The position numbers and the translations under genes are program-made. This document shows, piece by piece, positions 50,253-59,414 of a stretch of 64,000 nucleotides of DNA (positions are counted from its first letter, which is position 1; each line of letters opens with the position of its first letter). Origin of the DNA: Casp-actino8 sp964513215 (GTDB lineage Bacteria > Actinomycetota > Acidimicrobiia > Acidimicrobiales > Ilumatobacteraceae); assembly GCA_964513215.1 (NCBI GenBank), contig CAZELU010000006.1:1-64000 (forward strand), in the 5' to 3' direction. The notes beneath the pieces are model-generated. The model was given only the letters and a program-made list of their open reading frames with translations, ran no database searches and was not told the DNA's origin.

Positions 50253-50685
50253 CGACCACGTCGTAGGGCCAGCCGCGGGGGAGGTCGAGCGGGGCCTGAG
50301 GTGTCCCGACCACGGTCCGGCGGTCTTCGCCCACCATGACGAACCCGAGTTCGTCGCGGGCGGCGTCCTCCACCCCGCCGGGGGTGTTCAGGCGGTCGAC
50401 TTCCTGCTGGAGCCGGTCGGTGGCAGCGCGCAGGACGTCGAGTTCCTCCTGGCGGTCTTCGATCTCGGTGCGCTGCCCGAACCACGACTGCACGGGGAGG
50501 ACGAGGAACGAATTGGCGAACGATCCGATCACGACCAGAGCGCCGATCAGGAGTGCGATCCGGCCGAGGGTGCGTGGGACAAGACGCTCGGAGCGTGGGG
50601 TGGGGCGGGTCAGATCGGCCGCGCGACCAACTCGGCGTGATGTCTTCTTCGCCCCGCGTTTGGGTGTCGTCGTGCGCCGTACCAC
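50203..50685 (-). CDS. ftsB: Septum formation initiator family protein (FtsB/DivIC)
   Basis: Bitopic cell-division protein of 160 aa. A basic cytoplasmic N-terminus (about 45 residues) is followed by one membrane helix (IALLIGALVVIGSFANSFLV), a coiled coil (EIEDRQEELDVLRAATDRLQ), and the FtsB-type GGVEDAARDELGFVMVGE motif. It lies directly downstream of eno, as in mycobacteria. GTG 50685 is 6 nt after CACAAT, close to the leaderless pattern. Confidence 0.9.
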   Translation of the reverse strand: MVRRTTTPKRGAKKTSRRVGRAADLTRPTPRSERLVPRTLGRIALLIGALVVIGSFANSFLVLPVQSWFGQRTEIEDRQEELDVLRAATDRLQQEVDRLNTPGGVEDAARDELGFVMVGEDRRTVVGTPQAPLDLPRGWPYDVVDQIVTTRQAQAVIPEP

Positions 50686-50784
50686 CCGAACATTGTGCCG
50701 GGTCGCGCTGTTCCGGTGGTGGCACACCGTGCGTTCATCAGGCTCGACGCCAGCGCTGACGGGATGTTTCGGTCGAAAACAGTG

Positions 50785-52077
50785 TCAGCCGAGTGGTGCG
50801 AGAGCCGCGCGACCACGGAACGCCGCAGCTTCTCCCAACTGCTCTTCGATGCGAAGGAGTTGGTTGTACTTCGCCACGCGATCACTGCGCGCGGGTGCGC
50901 CGGTCTTGATCTGACCGCAATTGGTGGCCACCGCTAGATCGGCGATGGTCGAGTCTTCGGTCTCGCCGCTGCGATGGCTCATGACACTGGTGTACTTGTG
51001 GCGCGTCGCGAGTTCGACCGTCTCGAGTGTTTCGGTGAGAGAACCGATCTGGTTGACCTTCACCAACACGCTGTTGGCGACATGGCGCTCGATACCCATC
51101 GAGAGTCGTCGCGAGTTGGTCACGAACAGATCGTCGCCAACGAGTTGCACCTTGCGACCGAGTTCGTTGGACAGCGATGCCCACCCGTCCCAGTCGTCCT
51201 CGTGCATTCCGTCTTCGATCGAGACGATGGGGTAGGTGGCGACGAGGCGCGTCCAGTAGGCGACGAGTTCGTCGGAAGTGAGAACTTTGCCCTCGCCACT
51301 CAGGTGATAGCGCCCGTCCTTGTAGAGCTCGCTCATGGCCGGGTCGAGAGCGATGCAGATATCGGTACCTGGTTCGAAGCCGGCGGCACCGATGGCGTCC
51401 ATCAGGATGCGGATTGCGTCCTCGTTCTGAGCCAGGTTCGGAGCGAATCCACCTTCGTCGCCCACGGCAGTGGACAAGCCGCGATCGTGGAGGATCTTCT
51501 TCAGGTGGTGGTACGTCTCGGTACCCCAGCGCAACGCTTCGCGGAACGACGGTGCTCCGGTGGGCATGATCATGAACTCTTGGAGATCGATCGTGTTGTC
51601 GGCGTGGGCGCCGCCGTTGATGACGTTCATCATCGGAACCGGAAGAACGTGTGCGTTGGGCCCACCGACGTAGCGCCACAGGGGAAGGTCGAGAGCATCG
51701 GCGGCCGCGCGAGCGGTGGCCAGGCTCACACCGAGCACGGCGTTGGCGCCGACCCGTGATTTGTTGGGCGTGCCGTCGAGATCGAGGAGAGCGGTGTCGA
51801 TCTCGCGCTGTTCGAGAGCATCCATACCGCGCAGGGCGGTGGCGATCTCGCCGTTCACGAATCCGACTGCAGCGAGCACACCCTTGCCGTTGAACCGTCG
51901 GCCACCGTCGCGCAGTTCGACCGCCTCGTGTTCGCCGGTGCTCGCACCTGATGGCACGAGGGCGCGACCGCGGGCTCCGTTGGCGAGTTCGACCTCGGCC
52001 TCGACCGTGGGATTGCCGCGCGAGTCGAGAACTTCACGACCCCGAACGACGACGATGTCGGTGGCGCCTTCGGACAT
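50785..52077 (-). CDS. eno: Enolase
   Basis: Glycolytic enolase of 430 aa that interconverts 2-phosphoglycerate and phosphoenolpyruvate. Features are DSRGNPTVE, SGASTGEHEAVELRD, the proton-shuttle GDEGGFAP region, the metal ligands in IALDPAMSE, SIEDGMHEDDW and LVGDDLFVTN, the catalytic Lys in VLVKVNQIG and SHRSGETEDSTIAD. It starts 9 bp after mazG. Confidence 0.97.
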   Translation of the reverse strand: MSEGATDIVVVRGREVLDSRGNPTVEAEVELANGARGRALVPSGASTGEHEAVELRDGGRRFNGKGVLAAVGFVNGEIATALRGMDALEQREIDTALLDLDGTPNKSRVGANAVLGVSLATARAAADALDLPLWRYVGGPNAHVLPVPMMNVINGGAHADNTIDLQEFMIMPTGAPSFREALRWGTETYHHLKKILHDRGLSTAVGDEGGFAPNLAQNEDAIRILMDAIGAAGFEPGTDICIALDPAMSELYKDGRYHLSGEGKVLTSDELVAYWTRLVATYPIVSIEDGMHEDDWDGWASLSNELGRKVQLVGDDLFVTNSRRLSMGIERHVANSVLVKVNQIGSLTETLETVELATRHKYTSVMSHRSGETEDSTIADLAVATNCGQIKTGAPARSDRVAKYNQLLRIEEQLGEAAAFRGRAALAPLG

Positions 52078-52086
52078 GACGACAAA

Positions 52087-53487
52087 CTAATCGCCGGGGA
52101 GGTCGCGCTCCACGGCGAGGCGGCGGTCGTTCACGAGAGCGCGTAACGAAACTTCGGGATCGATGTCGCGGCGTCGGCACTCGGCGACCACGGCCAGCAG
52201 GTGTTCGGCCACGTCGACCACTCCCGCGAGATCGATCGATGAGTCGACGGTCACGGGGTGCCCGGCCCGTTCGGCCTTCTTCAGAACCGCGCTGGCGTAC
52301 GAAAGTGATCCGGTGGCCGACGGGATTCCGGTGAACGGAGTGCTGTTCGCTCGAGCGCCACTCGCTCGCGCTTTGGCAGCCCGCTCGGCCTTCTTGATGG
52401 CTTCCCACGACGCGGTGAGTTCGTCGATGCTGGGTTCGTCGAGTCTGGGTTCGTCGAGTCTGGGTTCGGAACCGTTTGCCTCACCGTCGTTCGACTGCTC
52501 GAACACGTGTGGATGACGACGTATCAACTTGTCGCGAATACCCGAGGCGACGTCAGCCATCGTGAAGCGACCTTCTTGTTCGCCGATCGCCGCATGGAAC
52601 TCGATCTGGTACAGCAAGTCACCGAGCTCTTCCACGAGTGCGTCGTCGGTGGACGGATCGTCGGGGTCGAGAGCCAGGAGAGCGTCGACCACTTCGTAGG
52701 TCTCTTCCAGCAGATACGTGACCAACGAACGGTGCGTCTGCTCGCGGTCCCAGGGGCACTCGCGTCGAAGTGTTCGCGTCAACTCGTGGAACGACACCAG
52801 GGCCTGGCCAACCGGTTCGCGCAACTGCGGGACGAACAGTGACGTGAGATGATCGGCTTCGATCACGCGGTCGATGTTCGCCCACGTGGTTCGAATGATC
52901 TGCTCGTCGGGAAGACCGAGGTGATGGAGAACGATCGCTTCGACATCGTCGTTGGCGCCACCGCCGGTCTCGTCGGCCGCCAACTTGATGTCGGACAGGA
53001 CCCAATTGGCGTGACAGTGAGCCACGAGCAAGGGGCCGCTCACTCCGGCTGCTGCGGTGGCGAACTCGTGGCCGTCGACCAGAGTCACGGTCGACTCGAT
53101 CGGATCGATCGCGAGGCGAGCCCACACCAGATCGAGAAAACCGATGGCCGGATGGAGCACGACTTCCACGCGAGAGTCACTGCGAAGTCGCTGCACGGTT
53201 CGCTCGAGCACCAACGGTGATCCGGGAACCATGTACACGATCGACTCACCGTTCGATGCCGCCTCCTCGGCGGCAGTCACGAGGCGGTCGGCGATCTCGC
53301 GGTACACGTCGTCGAAGGTGTCGGCCGACTGGTACACGTCGTCGAACGACACTGCGTCGCCGGCGAGATGAGCGCTCGGATGGATACGAGTGCGCAGAAA
53401 TCGTCGCGAGTGATCAGCGATCAGTCGTCGGGTCTCGTCCGTGACGAATTCTTCGCCACCCGGCCCGAGACCGGTGACGTGGATCAG
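52087..53487 (-). CDS. mazG: Tetrapyrrole methylase-like / MazG nucleotide pyrophosphohydrolase (YabN type), apparent CTG start
   Basis: House-cleaning NTP pyrophosphatase fused to an N-terminal methylase-like domain (466 aa). The methylase start VTGLGPGG and IHPSAH segment are encoded upstream of the first ATG/GTG/TTG in frame (GTG 53352). CTG 53487 gives M-I-H-V-T-G-L-G-P-G, the expected family start, and overlaps a TGA as CTGA. CTG 53517, overlapping the stop of the upstream gene, is an alternative. The MazG part has ECPWDREQTHRSL, LLEETYEVVDAL and EELGDLLYQIEFHA. A five-residue repeat LDEPR/LDEPS (15-bp units near 52430-52470) lies before the C-terminal extension. Confidence 0.88.
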   Translation of the reverse strand: MIHVTGLGPGGEEFVTDETRRLIADHSRRFLRTRIHPSAHLAGDAVSFDDVYQSADTFDDVYREIADRLVTAAEEAASNGESIVYMVPGSPLVLERTVQRLRSDSRVEVVLHPAIGFLDLVWARLAIDPIESTVTLVDGHEFATAAAGVSGPLLVAHCHANWVLSDIKLAADETGGGANDDVEAIVLHHLGLPDEQIIRTTWANIDRVIEADHLTSLFVPQLREPVGQALVSFHELTRTLRRECPWDREQTHRSLVTYLLEETYEVVDALLALDPDDPSTDDALVEELGDLLYQIEFHAAIGEQEGRFTMADVASGIRDKLIRRHPHVFEQSNDGEANGSEPRLDEPRLDEPSIDELTASWEAIKKAERAAKARASGARANSTPFTGIPSATGSLSYASAVLKKAERAGHPVTVDSSIDLAGVVDVAEHLLAVVAECRRRDIDPEVSLRALVNDRRLAVERDLPGD

Positions 53488-53513
53488 AGGACCCTGGCTC
53501 GGCGCACGACCAC

Positions 53514-54431
53514 TCAGAACGGGATCACTTCGCCCTTGGTCGCATCCCAGCGGCCGTACTGCGAACCGACCGACACATCGGCGGTGCGCAACAACTCGTC
53601 GCGCAGCTCGGCCAAGCCGGGTTGCGCGATCACGTCACGAATTCCGTCGACCACCTCGTCGAAGGGCCGCAGGATCAAGATCACCCAACCGACGTTGGGG
53701 ATCTCGAACGGTGCGGTGGGTTCGTCGATGCCGACTCCGGCGAGCGCCTCGGCGAACTGCGGGGCGACTTGTCCGAGAAGCGTCTCCTCGTCGAGGCAAG
53801 CACCGCCGGTGCGGGGATTCTGGAGGATTCCCCCGTTCACCTTGGTGGGATCGCTCGAGATCTCGGCAGCGACGGCGGCGAAGTCTTCGCCGGCGGCCAG
53901 ACGCAAGGCTGCTTCACCGATGCGGGGTTCGTCGGCGGTGAGGATTCCGCGCAGGCAGTAGACCTTCGACGACGACGGTCCGGCTTCGTACAGGTCGCGA
54001 ATCTCGGCATCGGTGAGGCCGTACTGCTCTTCGAATGCCGTGCGTACCGCGGCGGCGTAGACGTAGAAGTTCTGTGCGACTTCGGATGCCTCGGCGAAGC
54101 CCGTCTGGCGAGCCAAGCCTTCGCGGGCATCCGCGAGTTGTTCGTCGGTGACCGCTACCCCGTCGGCCTCGAGCCGAGTGGCGTAGATCTGGGTGGCGGC
54201 CCAGTCGGTGAGGAAGCCCCGAGCCATCGACGCGTTCAGTGCACCGGTCTCGAGGACTGAACCGGGGAAGCCAGCGGCGTAGCCAACGACGATCTCGTCG
54301 AAATCGGTGCGGGACAACGATTCGCCGTTGACCGTGATCGCATCGCTGCTCACCGACGAGCAGGACGACAGAGTCGGTGCCAGGACGGCCAGGGGAGCGA
54401 TGGCGAGAGCGAGACGGCGAATCGAGATCAC
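53514..54431 (-). CDS. SurA/PrsA-type peptidyl-prolyl isomerase lipoprotein
   Basis: Exported foldase-like lipoprotein of 305 aa. The signal RRLALAIAPLAVLAPTLSSCSS ends in a lipobox, then comes a SurA-N-like helical part, and about residues 150-265 resemble a parvulin domain (LRGILTADEPRIGEAALRLA, NGGILQNPRTGGACLDEE). Catalytic residues of parvulins are not clearly kept, so it may be a chaperone only. It starts with GTG, 9 bp after mfd, at the position of lpqU in mycobacteria. Confidence 0.82.
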   Translation of the reverse strand: MISIRRLALAIAPLAVLAPTLSSCSSVSSDAITVNGESLSRTDFDEIVVGYAAGFPGSVLETGALNASMARGFLTDWAATQIYATRLEADGVAVTDEQLADAREGLARQTGFAEASEVAQNFYVYAAAVRTAFEEQYGLTDAEIRDLYEAGPSSSKVYCLRGILTADEPRIGEAALRLAAGEDFAAVAAEISSDPTKVNGGILQNPRTGGACLDEETLLGQVAPQFAEALAGVGIDEPTAPFEIPNVGWVILILRPFDEVVDGIRDVIAQPGLAELRDELLRTADVSVGSQYGRWDATKGEVIPF

Positions 54432-54440
54432 GGTGTGAAG

Positions 54441-57400
54441 TTAGTTCGTGGCCTGTTCGGCTGGCGGCACCAACTCGTTCAGCAGGCGCAGGACGTATGA
54501 CACCGGCTCGTCGCGTCGCGAGATCGGGACGATGATCTGCTGGAGCGCTTCTTTGACGATGGCGTCCTTGGCCAGGCGCTTGAGACGCATCGACTCCGAC
54601 ACCTTGAGAACGAGTGGCGCGATGCGCGCGTCGGACACGGATACGACCATCTCCTTGATGCCGAGTCGATGGCATTCGGCGCGCAGTCGTCCGACGTCGA
54701 GCAACATGGCGGCCGGTTCGGGAACCGGGCCGTAGCGGTCGATCCATTCGTCGCGGATGTCGTCCACCTCGGCCGCGGTGGTGACCGTGGCCAGTCGACG
54801 GTACGCCTCGAGTCGCAACTCTTCTTTGGCGACGTAATCCTTCGGAAGGAACGCATTGCTCGGAACGTCGATCTTGATCTCGGAGGGCGCCGTGGCTGTT
54901 TCGCCCTTCATCTCACCCACGGCTTCGGTCACCATCTGGCAGTAGAGGTCGTAACCGACCGCGGCGATGTGGCCGCTTTGCGCTTCACCGAGGAGGTTGC
55001 CCGCGCCTCGAATCTCGAGGTCGCGCATGGCGATCTTGAAGCCGGAACCGAGATCGGTGGCTTCACCGATCGTCCGGAGACGTTCGTACGCGTCCTCCGA
55101 GAGCGACTTGTCGCGAGGGTGGAACAAGTAGGCGTACGCGCGCTGGCCGCTGCGCCCGACGCGTCCGCGCAACTGGTGCATCTGTCCGAGGCCCAACAGG
55201 TCGGCTCGCTCGACCACGAGCGTGTTCACCGCGGGCATGTCGATCCCGCTCTCGATGATGGTGGTGCACACGAGCACGTCATAGTTGCCGTCCCAGAAGT
55301 CGAGGACGACTTGCTCGAGTGTTCCTTCGTCCATCTGGCCGTGGGCCACGGCGATACGAGCCTCGGGGACCAACTCGCGCAATCGACTGGCGCATTCGTC
55401 AATCGATTGCACGCGGTTGTGCACCCAGAACACCTGACCTTCTCGAAGGAGTTCGCGACGGATGGCTTCGACAGCCACTCGTTCGTCGTACTGACCGACG
55501 AACGTGAGGATCGGCTGACGATCGGCCGGCGGCGTCTGAAGCAAGCTCAAATCGCGAATGCCGACCAGACTCATCTCGAGGGTGCGCGGAATCGGCGTGG
55601 CCGACAATGTGAGAACGTCGACGTTCGTCTTGAGGTGCTTCATCGCCTCTTTGTGCTGCACTCCGAAACGCTGTTCTTCGTCCACCACCAGAAGTCCGAG
55701 GTTCTTGAACTTCACCCCACTCGCCAGTAGTCGATGAGTGCCGATCACGCAGTCGACCTCACCGTTCTCGATGCCGGCGATCACTCGATTGGCCTCGGCC
55801 GTCGTGAGGAAGCGCGAGAGCACTTCCACGCGGATGGGATAACCAGCGAATCGCTCGGCAAACGTGTTGCCGTGCTGTGAGGCGAGAAGAGTGGTGGGAA
55901 CGAGCACCGCCACCTGTCGTCCGTCCTGGATGGCTTTGAACGCGGCGCGCACCGCCACTTCGGTCTTGCCGAATCCGACGTCGCCGCACACCAGTCGGTC
56001 CATCGGGTAGGTCCGTTCCATGTCGGACTTGATCTCGTTGATGGCCTTCTTCTGGTCGGGAGTTTCGACGTACGGAAACGCGTCCTCCATGGCGTGCTGC
56101 CACGGAGTGTCGATGGGAAAGGCCGGTCGCTCGGCTGTCACGCGCTTCTGGTAGAGCACCACGAGTTCTTGTGCGATCTCGCGGACGGCGCTGCGCACCT
56201 TCGACTTCGAACGCGCGAAGTCTGCACCGCCGAGGCGGTGGAGGGTGGGAGTCTCTCCGCCCACGTACTGGCGAACGGCGTCGATCTGGTCGGACGGAAC
56301 GTAGAGCTTGTCGCCACCTTTGTAGGCGAGCAGCAGGTAATCGCGTTCGATGCCGCCGATGGTGCGCTTCACCATGCCCTCGTACTTGCCCACACCGTGC
56401 ACGTAGTGCACCACGTAGTTGCCGGGCTTGAGGTCTTCGAACACACTCGCTGACGAGCGTGGTCGACGCCGGGGCTGCCGATGTGCGCGGCGCCGACCGG
56501 TGATGTCGGCTTCGGCGATCACGGCGACTTTGGCCGACGGAATGGTGAAACTCCGATGCAGCGGAGCGAGCACGATCACACCACCGCGACCGGAGAGGTC
56601 GAGTGGACCCGCGGTGCCGTCGAAGTGGGTGGCCAGTGAGAAGTCGACGCCGTTCTCAGCGAGCACACTCGCCATGCGCTCGGCCGAACCCACGCCGTCG
56701 GCGGCCACCACGACGCGGTAGTCGTTGGCGAGAAGTTGACGAAGGCGTTCGCTGAAACCGTCCCCGATGCCGGCGGTGGCACCCCAGCCACTCGCTTCGA
56801 CGAGCGGCACGTCGGGGCCATCGGCCACCGGAATGAGATTCCACGATCCTCGGCGTTCGCCGAGCAATCGATCGGGAGTGGTGTGGAGTCGTGGGAATTC
56901 CTTGTCGGGGTCGCGAGCCCACGTGGAGGCGAGTGCGCGGGCCAGATCGTCTTCTTCGGCCAATAGGTCGTCGGCACGATCGCGCAGGCGCCGCGGTTCG
57001 ACGAGCACGACCTTGGCTGACGACGTCGACGTTCCCGACGAACCCGACGGAGCGTCGAGCAGATCGGTGAGGAGCGTGGGTCGATCGACGAGCCAGGGCA
57101 ACCAACTCTCCATGCCGTCGAACAGAGATCCCTCGGCGAGTCGTTCCCAGTGTTCGCGCCCCCACGGTTCGGCGGCCACGAGGCGACTGGCCCGTTCACG
57201 CAGATCGTCGTCGAGGACGAGTTCGCGGGCCGGGAAGACGATGGCCTCGGCGAGGTCGCGATCGCTGCGTTGATCGTGCACGGAGAACGTGGTGAGTCGG
57301 TCGACTTCGTCACCCCACAAGTCGATGCGAATCGGCTGATCGGCGGTGGACGGGAACACGTCGACGATGGCCCCTCGTTGGGCCACTTCGCCGCGATGCT

Positions 57401-57983
57401 CGACGATCTCCTCGCGTCGGTACCCCATGTGTACGAGACGTCGAACGAGTTCGGTCGGATCGAGGATCGCGCCCTTGCGCACGACGACGGGTTCGGCCTG
57501 CGCCGACCGCGGAGCGAGTTGCTGCAGCAGTGCGCGCATGCTCGAGACGATGATGCGCGGCGATCGATCGGGATCGCCGAGTCGCCAGATCACTTCGAGT
57601 CGTCGACCCATGGTTTCGACACTCGGGCTCACACGTTCGAACGGAAGTGTCTCCCAGGCTGGAAAAAGGGCGACCTCATCGGCCGGCACGAACGACACGA
57701 GGTCATCGAACAATTGACCGGCCATGGTTCCGGTTGGGCACGCGACCACGAGTGGGCGTCGCCCCGAGAGTTCGGCCAGGGCGGCGATGGCGATGACCCG
57801 CGCCGCATCGGGAACGGCCAGCACTCCGTCGGCTGACCCGAGCAGCGACACGAGTGCGCGATCGTCACGTAGACGCGCCGGCAGGGAGGCGAGTACGCCG
57901 GGAACCGAGCGATCGGCGCTGGACACGCTGTTCATCGTGTCGTTCGTCGGGCTGCTCACCGTGTCGCTCATCGGTACGTCCAT
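54441..57983 (-). CDS. mfd: Transcription-repair coupling factor
   Basis: Mfd (1180 aa) removes stalled RNA polymerase and recruits UvrA. UvrB-like N-terminal domain, then the polymerase-interacting CarD-like domain (LKPGNYVVHYVHGVGKYEG), translocase motifs (GDVGFGKTEVAVRAAF, VDEEQRFGVQHKE, LTLSATPIPRTLEMSL, GRVGRSGQRAYAYLF) and the C-terminal TRCF domain. ATG 57983 is chosen because GAGGT lies 7 nt before it, overlapping the pth stop. An upstream start at 58013 is possible but would overlap pth. Confidence 0.96.
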   Translation of the reverse strand: MDVPMSDTVSSPTNDTMNSVSSADRSVPGVLASLPARLRDDRALVSLLGSADGVLAVPDAARVIAIAALAELSGRRPLVVACPTGTMAGQLFDDLVSFVPADEVALFPAWETLPFERVSPSVETMGRRLEVIWRLGDPDRSPRIIVSSMRALLQQLAPRSAQAEPVVVRKGAILDPTELVRRLVHMGYRREEIVEHRGEVAQRGAIVDVFPSTADQPIRIDLWGDEVDRLTTFSVHDQRSDRDLAEAIVFPARELVLDDDLRERASRLVAAEPWGREHWERLAEGSLFDGMESWLPWLVDRPTLLTDLLDAPSGSSGTSTSSAKVVLVEPRRLRDRADDLLAEEDDLARALASTWARDPDKEFPRLHTTPDRLLGERRGSWNLIPVADGPDVPLVEASGWGATAGIGDGFSERLRQLLANDYRVVVAADGVGSAERMASVLAENGVDFSLATHFDGTAGPLDLSGRGGVIVLAPLHRSFTIPSAKVAVIAEADITGRRRAHRQPRRRPRSSASVFEDLKPGNYVVHYVHGVGKYEGMVKRTIGGIERDYLLLAYKGGDKLYVPSDQIDAVRQYVGGETPTLHRLGGADFARSKSKVRSAVREIAQELVVLYQKRVTAERPAFPIDTPWQHAMEDAFPYVETPDQKKAINEIKSDMERTYPMDRLVCGDVGFGKTEVAVRAAFKAIQDGRQVAVLVPTTLLASQHGNTFAERFAGYPIRVEVLSRFLTTAEANRVIAGIENGEVDCVIGTHRLLASGVKFKNLGLLVVDEEQRFGVQHKEAMKHLKTNVDVLTLSATPIPRTLEMSLVGIRDLSLLQTPPADRQPILTFVGQYDERVAVEAIRRELLREGQVFWVHNRVQSIDECASRLRELVPEARIAVAHGQMDEGTLEQVVLDFWDGNYDVLVCTTIIESGIDMPAVNTLVVERADLLGLGQMHQLRGRVGRSGQRAYAYLFHPRDKSLSEDAYERLRTIGEATDLGSGFKIAMRDLEIRGAGNLLGEAQSGHIAAVGYDLYCQMVTEAVGEMKGETATAPSEIKIDVPSNAFLPKDYVAKEELRLEAYRRLATVTTAAEVDDIRDEWIDRYGPVPEPAAMLLDVGRLRAECHRLGIKEMVVSVSDARIAPLVLKVSESMRLKRLAKDAIVKEALQQIIVPISRRDEPVSYVLRLLNELVPPAEQATN

Positions 57984-57993
57984 TGACACGACC

Positions 57994-58635
57994 TCACTGG
58001 CCGTTGAACGCATTCATCGCAGCGGCGGCACCATCGGCCACGATTCGCTCGACCGCATCGGCGGCGATCTGCACGCTCACGTCGAGGGTCTGACGTTCGG
58101 CGGCCGGAACTTTGCTCAGCACGTGATTGGCGCCTTGCTCCTTGTTGACCGGCTTGCCCACACCGATGCGCACACGGATGTACTCCTGCGTGCCGAGGTC
58201 GGCGGTGATGCTGCGCAGCCCGTTGTGCCCACCGAGTCCGCCGCCCACCTTCACGCGCACCGTTCCGGGCGGCAGGTCGAGTTCGTCGTGCACCACGATC
58301 AGTCGTTCGGCGATTGGACCGCGGTTGAACCCGTAACGGCGACTCAGGGCGCGCACGGCTTTGCCGCTCTCGTTCATGAACGTGGTGGGAAATGCGAGCA
58401 CCACTCGTTTCGATCCGATACGAACGTCATCGACAAGTGCGTGATCGCGCGACGTCTTCAACGATCCCCCGTGACGCGAGGCGAGCAGGGCCGCAACTTC
58501 TTCGCCGACGTTGTGACGAGTACGCGCGTACTGCTTGCCCGGGTTGCCCAATCCGACGACGAGATAATCGAAGGTGCTGTTGCCCGTCGCGCTCTTCGCG
58601 CTCGAGTCCTTGTCCGAACGGCCGAAGAGGCCCAT
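57994..58635 (-). CDS. pth: Peptidyl-tRNA hydrolase
   Basis: Rescues peptidyl-tRNA released from stalled ribosomes (213 aa). An N-terminal extension of about 20 residues precedes LVVGLGNPGKQYARTRHNVG with the catalytic His; PTTFMNESGKAV, VVHDELDLPPGTVRVK and GGGLGGHNGLRSI complete the active site. It lies 5 bp after rplY. Confidence 0.96.
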   Translation of the reverse strand: MGLFGRSDKDSSAKSATGNSTFDYLVVGLGNPGKQYARTRHNVGEEVAALLASRHGGSLKTSRDHALVDDVRIGSKRVVLAFPTTFMNESGKAVRALSRRYGFNRGPIAERLIVVHDELDLPPGTVRVKVGGGLGGHNGLRSITADLGTQEYIRVRIGVGKPVNKEQGANHVLSKVPAAERQTLDVSVQIAADAVERIVADGAAAAMNAFNGQ

Positions 58636-58640
58636 TCGGA

Positions 58641-59270
58641 TCAGCCCGCAGACTTGGGCGCTTCAGCTGCCGGAGCACCCTCGGCTGCCGGAGCGGCGGC
58701 AGCGGGAGCCTCGGCGCGTGAACCGGCGATGGCGGTCACGATGGGCGAATCGGGGTCGCCGAGCGCACGCGTGCCGGCCGGAAGAGCGACCTCCGACAAA
58801 CGGATGACCTGACCGGGGTGCATGCCCGAGATGTCGATGGTGATTTCCGACGGCATGTTGGCCGGGGTGGTCACGATGTCGATGGTGTCCTGCGACGGAT
58901 CGACGAGACCCCCCTCGGCGAGAACTGCCTTGGCTTCACCCACGAGACGAACCGGGACGGCGATGGTGAGTTCCTCGTCGAGGTTGATGCGCAGGAAGTC
59001 GACGTGCGACACGGTGCGACGTACTGGATGACGCTGGAGTTCCTTGATGACGGCCGGGTACGTGGTGCCGTCGACCGCGAGATTGAGAATGGTGTTGACA
59101 CCAGCGGCGCCCGACAGTGCCACGCGAAGGTCGCGGCGATCGACGGTGACCGACACCGGCGACATTCCCTGTCCGTAGAGCACGCCGGGGATCTGCTCGT
59201 CACGACGCAGACGACGGGCGGCACCCGTGCCGTTCGGGCGACCCGACTTGAGATTCAGCGTGGTGGACAT
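58641..59270 (-). CDS. rplY: 50S ribosomal protein L25/general stress protein CTC
   Basis: 5S rRNA-binding protein (209 aa) of the long CTC form: N-terminal L25 domain (GTGAARRLRRDEQIPGVLYG) plus the C-terminal TL5 domain (VPVRLVGEAKAVLAEGGLVD). An Ala-Pro-Glu-rich tail of about 25 residues ends the protein. GAGAGGT gives a normal ribosome site. Confidence 0.95.
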   Translation of the reverse strand: MSTTLNLKSGRPNGTGAARRLRRDEQIPGVLYGQGMSPVSVTVDRRDLRVALSGAAGVNTILNLAVDGTTYPAVIKELQRHPVRRTVSHVDFLRINLDEELTIAVPVRLVGEAKAVLAEGGLVDPSQDTIDIVTTPANMPSEITIDISGMHPGQVIRLSEVALPAGTRALGDPDSPIVTAIAGSRAEAPAAAAPAAEGAPAAEAPKSAG

Positions 59271-59414
59271 GGACGACCTCTCGATTCGACGTGTGCCAGG
59301 GACGCACGAGCGGCCCGTGGAACAGAAACAGCCTGGAATACTACGGCCGGATCGGTCGGTTGCTACCCGTCGGAGCCCACGGAAAGCCGACCCGATGGAG
59401 CCGGTTCGGCCAGG

